A DNA stretch of 10,165 bases from DATGIQ01 sp035295665 (GTDB lineage: Bacteria > Planctomycetota > Planctomycetia > Gemmatales > Gemmataceae). The stretch's first letter is position 1. Each line of letters starts with the position of its first letter. The position numbers and the translations under genes are program-made. The notes beneath the pieces are model-generated. The model was not told where the DNA came from and made no database searches. It saw nothing but the letters and a program-made list of their open reading frames with translations. The stretch spans positions 1 through 10,165 of the forward strand of contig DATGIQ010000367.1 in assembly GCA_035295665.1 (NCBI GenBank), written 5' to 3'. Of this stretch, positions 6,871-10,165 are shown piece after piece.

Positions 6871-7843
6871 CTTTTCGCTCTGCTTCGGCGGCAGAATCCC
6901 TGGGTCCGAAGTCCACGCCTGGATGGAGCGCTACCAGTGCCTGATGGGATTGCCGGCGAACGACCAGCTCCTCATCGGCGAGCAATTCAATCAGATCGTG
7001 TTCCAGGTGCATGCCTTTGCTTGCTGCCGCTCGGGCCGCGGCAGCGCGCACTTCGGCCCGGTCATCATGGAGTTTGCCTTTCACTTCCTTGGCACTCAAA
7101 CTCGAGAGCTGGCGAGTAAGGAGATCCCGGGCGAGATCCTGGATATCGGCCTCGTACGTCGTGGCGGCCGAGCCGAGCGCCCCAAGGACGGCTTCGCCCT
7201 TTTTTTCTCCCAGCCTCGTAAGCACGGCCTTCAGCCGGGGGCCGCGCTCACCGCCGGCCGCTTCGACCAACTCGGTCACGCTCATCTCGCTGATCTCCTT
7301 CTTGCCGGTCGTGGAACGGGCGGAACCGACCGCCCTTGCCCCCGGTAAGGTGCGCACCGCCGCACGGCTTTCTTCCTGCACCAAGGTCCGTTTGCGCAGG
7401 ATGCACAGGACGCGCAGGTCCTTGATCACTCCCATGTGCCGTGACTGGGTAACGCCGGCCCCGACATTTTCGCGGGCAAACTCGAGCAGCTCGGGATCCT
7501 GGGTGGCGTTGAGCATGCGCGCGAGCTTCTTGGCAATGATAACGGCCGGGCAACTGTGTTCGATCTTGGCGGCCCGGTTCAATCCTCGTATCAACGCTGG
7601 AATCGATTCCGGACCGAGCTTCTGAAAATCGGCCAGGACTTTCTTGGCGTCCGGGCCACGCACGGTTCCGCTTTCATAAGCGATGAAGCGGCCGACAATC
7701 TGGTCGAGCTGACTTTCGTCTTCGTCGGTAAGGAGGGGAAGGCTCGGGGCCAAGGGATTGGGCTGACGCGGGGTTTCGGTCCGCGCCGGCGGCTCCCCGG
7801 AGATCGCCAGTGCCATAACCAGGGTCAAAAGCGTCGGCGTCAT
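6821..7843 (-). CDS. HEAT-repeat exported protein
   Basis: This 340-residue protein has a short hydrophobic leader (MTPTLLTLVMALAISG), suggesting export, then a Pro-rich linker to about residue 37. The remainder is mostly helical. Helix pairs of HEAT type are visible around 64-125 (KVLADFQKLGPESIPALIRG) and best around 250-310 (KLHDDRAEVRAAAARAAASK, then HDLIELLADEELVVRRQSHQ). The end, EAERKDAQQKWRGWLAKQG, is a tail I often associate with planctomycete HEAT proteins. Such repeats serve as protein-binding scaffolds. The ATG at 7843 has an AGGAG 7 nt upstream. The gene starts 38 bp after the four-helix gene stops and overlaps the cytochrome start by 50 bp, so it probably works with both, perhaps as an assembly or docking partner. 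That role is inferred from position only. Confidence 0.82.
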   Translation of the reverse strand: MTPTLLTLVMALAISGEPPARTETPRQPNPLAPSLPLLTDEDESQLDQIVGRFIAYESGTVRGPDAKKVLADFQKLGPESIPALIRGLNRAAKIEHSCPAVIIAKKLARMLNATQDPELLEFARENVGAGVTQSRHMGVIKDLRVLCILRKRTLVQEESRAAVRTLPGARAVGSARSTTGKKEISEMSVTELVEAAGGERGPRLKAVLTRLGEKKGEAVLGALGSAATTYEADIQDLARDLLTRQLSSLSAKEVKGKLHDDRAEVRAAAARAAASKGMHLEHDLIELLADEELVVRRQSHQALVALHPGVDFGPRDSAAEAERKDAQQKWRGWLAKQGSR

Positions 7844-7881
7844 TTGAGTCTCCTGTTAACTCAGCGATCGGGCCCCTTGGC

Positions 7882-8433
7882 TTATGGCTGTTGCTGAAGA
7901 GCCTCCGCATTGCTGGGCAAGCCGCGCAGGGCACGGAGGCGATCCACCTCCCGCATCACGTCGTCCAGGACACCCATGTTGATCTGAAGGCAGCGATATT
8001 CCAGGCGGAAAGCCCAAAGATTCACGAGCAGGGTCAGCGTGGCCAAGGTCGCATGAATCTCCCACGGCCACAGCTCCACCTGCGCCGCGGCCCCGGCTGC
8101 ACCCGTAGCAATCGCGGCCAACATGGCAAACAGAGCCGGCGGAAAGACGCGCCGCTTCAGGTCGCGCGTTAACCGCGGTAAGGGCGCGTCGGGGAGATCA
8201 TAAGCCAGCTTGACCTCCTTCACCCACCGGCCGGTGCCGAGAAAATAGGTGAAAATCAAGCAATGGACCAACAACGTCATCATGGCGGCGGCGAGGCCGA
8301 GTAGAAAATGGAACCAAAACGTCGGATGGCCCGTCTTGGCCCCGGCACTGAGCTTCGAGGCCACGCCGAAGCCATAGCTCAAGAACAGGAGCAAACTGTC
8401 TACCACCGCGAGGATGGTGAAAATGCGGGTCAT
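7882..8433 (-). CDS. Four-helix integral membrane protein, unknown function
   Basis: This 183-residue protein begins MTRIFTILAVVDSLLLFLSY. I see four membrane segments, at about 4-24, 40-65, 97-117 and 126-146. A charged stretch (about 70-96) links helices 2 and 3, and a helical polar tail (about 150-183, including MREVDRLRALRG) follows helix 4. Histidines H42 and H57 in helix 2 and H128 in helix 4 lie in or near the membrane; these could be heme or metal ligands, but the pattern is not diagnostic of a known cytochrome b. I preferred the ATG at 8433 over one at 8511 because the hydrophobic start fits and the 26-residue extension is arginine-rich with no family feature; an AGAGGA lies about 12 nt upstream, a little far. 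It is first in the operon with the HEAT protein and pentaheme cytochrome, which makes a redox or anchoring role plausible. Confidence 0.75.
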   Translation of the reverse strand: MTRIFTILAVVDSLLLFLSYGFGVASKLSAGAKTGHPTFWFHFLLGLAAAMMTLLVHCLIFTYFLGTGRWVKEVKLAYDLPDAPLPRLTRDLKRRVFPPALFAMLAAIATGAAGAAAQVELWPWEIHATLATLTLLVNLWAFRLEYRCLQINMGVLDDVMREVDRLRALRGLPSNAEALQQQP

Positions 8434-8573
8434 AACGGGGTCGTTTCCTCTTTGGAGTAAGGCGGCGCGACGCCCCTTTGGGTAGTGGGATGCGGTCGAG
8501 CGCCGGCGCACAGTTCAAACAGCCAAATATCCAAAGCGGCGTTGCGTCGTGGCACTCCAAAAAGTTCATCTTA

Positions 8574-8606
8574 TCGGTTGCGAAGAAGTCTTGCGAGCGC
8601 AACCGA
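8574..8606. repeat. Inverted repeat in the divergent promoter region
   Basis: TCGGTTGCG (8574-8582) and CGCAACCGA (8598-8606) are perfect 9-bp arms around a 15-nt spacer. It lies about 140 bp upstream of the four-helix gene and about 90 bp upstream of the TATAAT box on the other strand. It could be an operator or an mRNA leader structure; no regulator is indicated. Confidence 0.5.
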
Positions 8607-8692
8607 CCCATTGTGCGTCCTTTGTGGTCCATGCTGTTGGTCCCTGGGCAGCGGATCGAAAAAGTTTTTTCCCTCTGGCTGCCGCCGGGCGC

Positions 8693-8698
8693 TATAAT
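8693..8698 (+). promoter_or_regulatory. -10 element (TATAAT) upstream of SHOCT gene
   Basis: A perfect TATAAT lies about 120 bp before the ATG at 8821. No good TTGACA match is found 16-18 bp upstream; a T-rich run (8665-8670) sits about 22 bp away. Transcription would start near 8705 and leave a leader of about 115 nt, in which CCGGGT (8746-8751) and ACCCGG (8764-8769) could pair. Confidence 0.5.
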
Positions 8699-8820
8699 AG
8701 AGCACGAGCAAAACGGCCCGCGGTCGGCTGTGAAACCGTGAGCCACCGGGTCTTTCCGGTCCAACCCGGCGACCTACCCGACGGTGCGAATTGGCCACGT
8801 GAATCCAGTGTGAGGCGCCG

Positions 8821-9189
8821 ATGGATGCTGCCTGGCAAGCCATTGCGAAAGCAGATCCCGTCCGCCCTCCGCTGTGGGACGCTCGGCTCTTGTGGTTGAC
8901 GCTGGCCCTGGTCGCGGTCATTTTGATCGGTGCCTTGGTGCTCGTCTGGATCGATCGTTGGCGAAAGCGGGCGGGCTCGGAGCGAATGTCTGCAAATGAT
9001 CAGTTGGCCAGCTTTCGCGAATTGTACGAGAAGGGACAGCTCAGCCAGGAGGAGTTCGACCGGATCCGAGCCTTGCTTTCCACCCAACTGCGTCGTGAGC
9101 TGGATCTGCCCACGACGCCGCCCAGCACGGCCGCCGAGCAAAACCCTGCGTCTGGGGAACCGACAGAGCCAGGCAGTCCGCCGGTGTAG
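8821..9189 (+). CDS. Small single-pass membrane protein with SHOCT-like domain
   Basis: This 122-residue protein has a short N-terminal segment, one strong membrane helix at about 23-44 (LLWLTLALVAVILIGALVLV) followed by a positive WIDRWRKR stop, a SHOCT-like two-helix motif at about 60-87 (DQLASFRELYEKGQLSQEEF, then DRIRALLS), and a Pro/Thr-rich tail. SHOCT motifs are short helical domains usually at protein C-termini and are thought to mediate oligomerisation. The positive residues after the helix suggest a cytoplasmic C-terminus. The ATG is preceded by GAGG at 5 nt spacing. The gene is co-oriented with clpX 243 bp downstream, but a separate promoter lies between them, so shared function is not implied. 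Confidence 0.82.
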   Translation: MDAAWQAIAKADPVRPPLWDARLLWLTLALVAVILIGALVLVWIDRWRKRAGSERMSANDQLASFRELYEKGQLSQEEFDRIRALLSTQLRRELDLPTTPPSTAAEQNPASGEPTEPGSPPV

Positions 9190-9210
9190 ATCGAGGTGGC
9201 CGTTGGAGAA

Positions 9211-9228
9211 ACGCAAGATCGCTTGCGT
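9211..9228. promoter_or_regulatory. Palindrome overlapping the clpX -35 element
   Basis: ACGCAAG (9211-9217), four bases, then CTTGCGT (9222-9228) form a perfect 7-bp inverted repeat 22 bp after the SHOCT gene stop. The right arm contains the -35 TTGCGT of the predicted clpX promoter, as an operator would. It matches neither the CIRCE nor the CtsR consensus I know. A weak terminator hairpin for the SHOCT gene is the alternative; no T-run follows. Confidence 0.4.
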
Positions 9229-9251
9229 ACCAAACTGCTACACCATAGAAT
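9223..9251 (+). promoter_or_regulatory. Probable clpX promoter
   Basis: TTGCGT (9223-9228) and TAGAAT (9246-9251) are separated by exactly 17 bp; the -10 matches TATAAT at five of six positions and the -35 matches at three. Transcription would begin near 9258, leaving a leader of about 175 nt before the clpX ATG. Confidence 0.55.
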
Positions 9252-9303
9252 TTTGAGGCAAGAGAAACTCAAACCAGTAGCGAGCCAACCACTTCAGCGG
9301 GTC

Positions 9304-9327
9304 ATGAGGGAGAGAAGAACAGGATGA
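9304..9327 (+). CDS. Possible 7-codon leader reading frame
   Basis: ATG at 9304 encodes MRERRTG and stops at TGA (9325-9327), which overlaps the ATG (9324) of the next small frame as ATGA. No ribosome site was identified. It is listed only because the coupling to the next frame, within the clpX leader, is striking. It may be chance. Confidence 0.15.
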   Translation: MRERRTG

Positions 9328-9422
9328 GCGTCCTGGCGATGGGCCTCGAGCACATGACCCTTCAACCGCAAACCGTAACACAGAACCCGGCCTCTCAAGG
9401 TCATTCCGGGCAGGGCGAGTGA
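9324..9422 (+). CDS. Possible 32-residue small protein or upstream ORF of clpX
   Basis: ATG at 9324 opens a frame beginning MSVLAMGLEHMTLQPQTVTQ and ending in TGA at 9420-9422, ten bases before the clpX ATG. A GGGAG lies about 11 nt upstream of the start, somewhat distant. The peptide has no domain I recognise, and its composition is polar after the first ten residues. If translated, it would bring ribosomes up to the clpX ribosome site. It is equally consistent with an untranslated leader. Confidence 0.25.
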   Translation: MSVLAMGLEHMTLQPQTVTQNPASQGHSGQGE

Positions 9423-9432
9423 GGGAGACCGC

Positions 9433-10165
9433 ATGGCGAACAAAGACTCGGGCATGAGCGGAGGTGGACGACGGCCGACCGGAAATACCGGGCGGAACCG
9501 GAATGCCTATTGCTCCTTTTGTCGTAAGAGCTACCGCGACGTCGGACCTCTGGTGGAGGGACCAGGGGATGTGTATATCTGTGGCGAGTGTATCGAACTC
9601 TGCCAATCGATCATCGATCAGGAACGAAAACGCCGCACCGGATCCAAAGCTCCCTTCACCCACATCCCTTCGCCGCGGAGCATTAAGGACAAGCTTGATC
9701 AATACGTGATCGGTCAACACCGGGCCAAAAAGGTCCTGTCCGTGGCCGTCCACAATCACTACAAACGCTTGAGCCTGGGCGATCAAGGCCACGGTGACGT
9801 CGAGGTCGATAAGAGCAACATTCTCCTCATTGGCCCGACCGGCAGCGGCAAAACCTTGCTGGCCCGGACGCTGGCCCGCATTCTGGATGTGCCCTTCGCA
9901 ATCGGCGACGCCACCACGCTGACCGAAGCCGGCTACGTGGGGGAAGACGTCGAGAATCTTCTCTTGAAGCTGCTGCACGCCAGCGATTTCGATATCGAGG
10001 CGGCCCAGCGGGGCATCGTCTATATCGATGAGGTCGACAAGATCGCCAAGACCAGCCAGAACGTCAGCATCACGCGCGACGTGTCCGGCGAGGGCGTGCA
10101 ACAGGCGCTGTTGAAGATGCTGGAAGGCACGATCAGCAACGTGCCGCCGCAGGGCGGCCGTAAGC
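9433..10165 (+). CDS. clpX: ATP-dependent Clp protease ATP-binding subunit ClpX (5' part)
   Basis: ClpX is the hexameric AAA+ unfoldase that feeds tagged proteins to the ClpP peptidase in the cytoplasm. The first 244 codons are present. A flexible, Gly/Arg-rich start (1-24) leads to the N-terminal zinc-binding domain with cysteines C27, C30, C50 and C53 and the typical YICGECIELC segment (48-57). The AAA+ module starts near 80 (PRSIKDKLDQYVIGQHRAKK); Walker A is GPTGSGKT at 134-141, the substrate-gripping pore loop GYVG is at 167-170, Walker B is IVYIDEVDK at 195-203, and the pore-2 region SITRDVSGEGVQQALLK ends at 228. All catalytic residues seen are intact. The ATG at 9433 has GAGGGAG about 5 nt upstream. 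The remaining ~180 residues, including the sensor and C-terminal domain, are beyond the window. clpP is not adjacent upstream, unlike in many bacteria. Confidence 0.97.
   Translation, partial: MANKDSGMSGGGRRPTGNTGRNRNAYCSFCRKSYRDVGPLVEGPGDVYICGECIELCQSIIDQERKRRTGSKAPFTHIPSPRSIKDKLDQYVIGQHRAKKVLSVAVHNHYKRLSLGDQGHGDVEVDKSNILLIGPTGSGKTLLARTLARILDVPFAIGDATTLTEAGYVGEDVENLLLKLLHASDFDIEAAQRGIVYIDEVDKIAKTSQNVSITRDVSGEGVQQALLKMLEGTISNVPPQGGRK

Larger units (their letters stand above)
8434..8820. other. Divergent intergenic region between two operons
   Basis: This 387-bp stretch separates the minus-strand membrane/HEAT/cytochrome operon from the plus-strand SHOCT gene. It holds a stem-loop at 8574-8606 and a TATAAT box at 8693-8698 for the plus direction. 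I could not find a convincing promoter for the minus direction; TAAGAT just beside the stem-loop is the best -10 candidate and lacks a good -35. Several reading frames cross the region but have no ribosome sites or family features, and I do not consider them genes. Confidence 0.6.

Noticed and set aside
7883..8764. Overlapping frames on both strands in the 8198-8764 area as extra genes
   Set aside because: They either lie antisense or out of frame to the four-helix gene or cross the intergenic region without ribosome sites or recognisable protein character.
9238..10101. 287-codon minus-strand open frame opposite clpX
   Set aside because: ClpX motifs on the plus strand are unmistakable, so this is a high-GC shadow frame.
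1..10165. CRISPR array, tRNA, rRNA, transposase or integrase
   Set aside because: No regularly spaced direct repeats, cloverleaf-like segments, rRNA-like stretches or recombinase motifs were seen in the sequence or its translations.

Overview
This window most resembles a chromosome segment of a moderately GC-rich Planctomycetota bacterium, possibly of the Gemmatales. The lineage is an inference. It rests on the mix of a HEAT-repeat secreted protein, a lipoprotein of a type I associate with planctomycetes, a large BON-domain protein, a membrane-anchored pentaheme cytochrome and stem-loop intergenic elements. No rRNA or marker tree is available. Nothing points to a phage, plasmid, transposon or CRISPR locus.

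Layout. Positions 1-2371, all on the minus strand, hold a three-gene YtrA-type ABC-2 exporter operon read right to left: a GntR/YtrA-family repressor, an ABC ATPase and an ABC-2 permease that runs off the left edge. The genes overlap (17 bp, then an ATGA overlap). A 9-6-9 perfect palindrome sits on the -10 element of a clear promoter, so the operon looks autorepressed. Positions 2372-2613 hold that control region plus two adjoining inverted repeats, one with 25-bp arms. Positions 2614-5034 (minus) encode a secreted BON-domain protein and, upstream of it, a small Cys-rich putative lipoprotein; a strong stem-loop lies between them. Positions 5230-8433 (minus) form a second operon: a four-helix membrane protein, a HEAT-repeat exported protein and a five-heme membrane-anchored cytochrome c. 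Together they suggest an envelope redox or electron-transfer module of unknown substrate.

Positions 8434-8820 are a divergent intergenic region with a stem-loop and a perfect TATAAT box. Plus-strand genes follow: a small single-pass membrane protein with a SHOCT-like tail (8821-9189), then clpX (9433 to the right edge, N-terminal 244 codons). A good promoter, a palindrome overlapping its -35 element and two tiny coupled reading frames precede clpX.

The most interesting items are the autoregulated GntR operator, the cytochrome/HEAT/four-helix operon, the long stem-loop element, and the leader region of clpX. I did not find convincing evidence of a wholly new system. The cytochrome operon is the best candidate for unexplored biochemistry.
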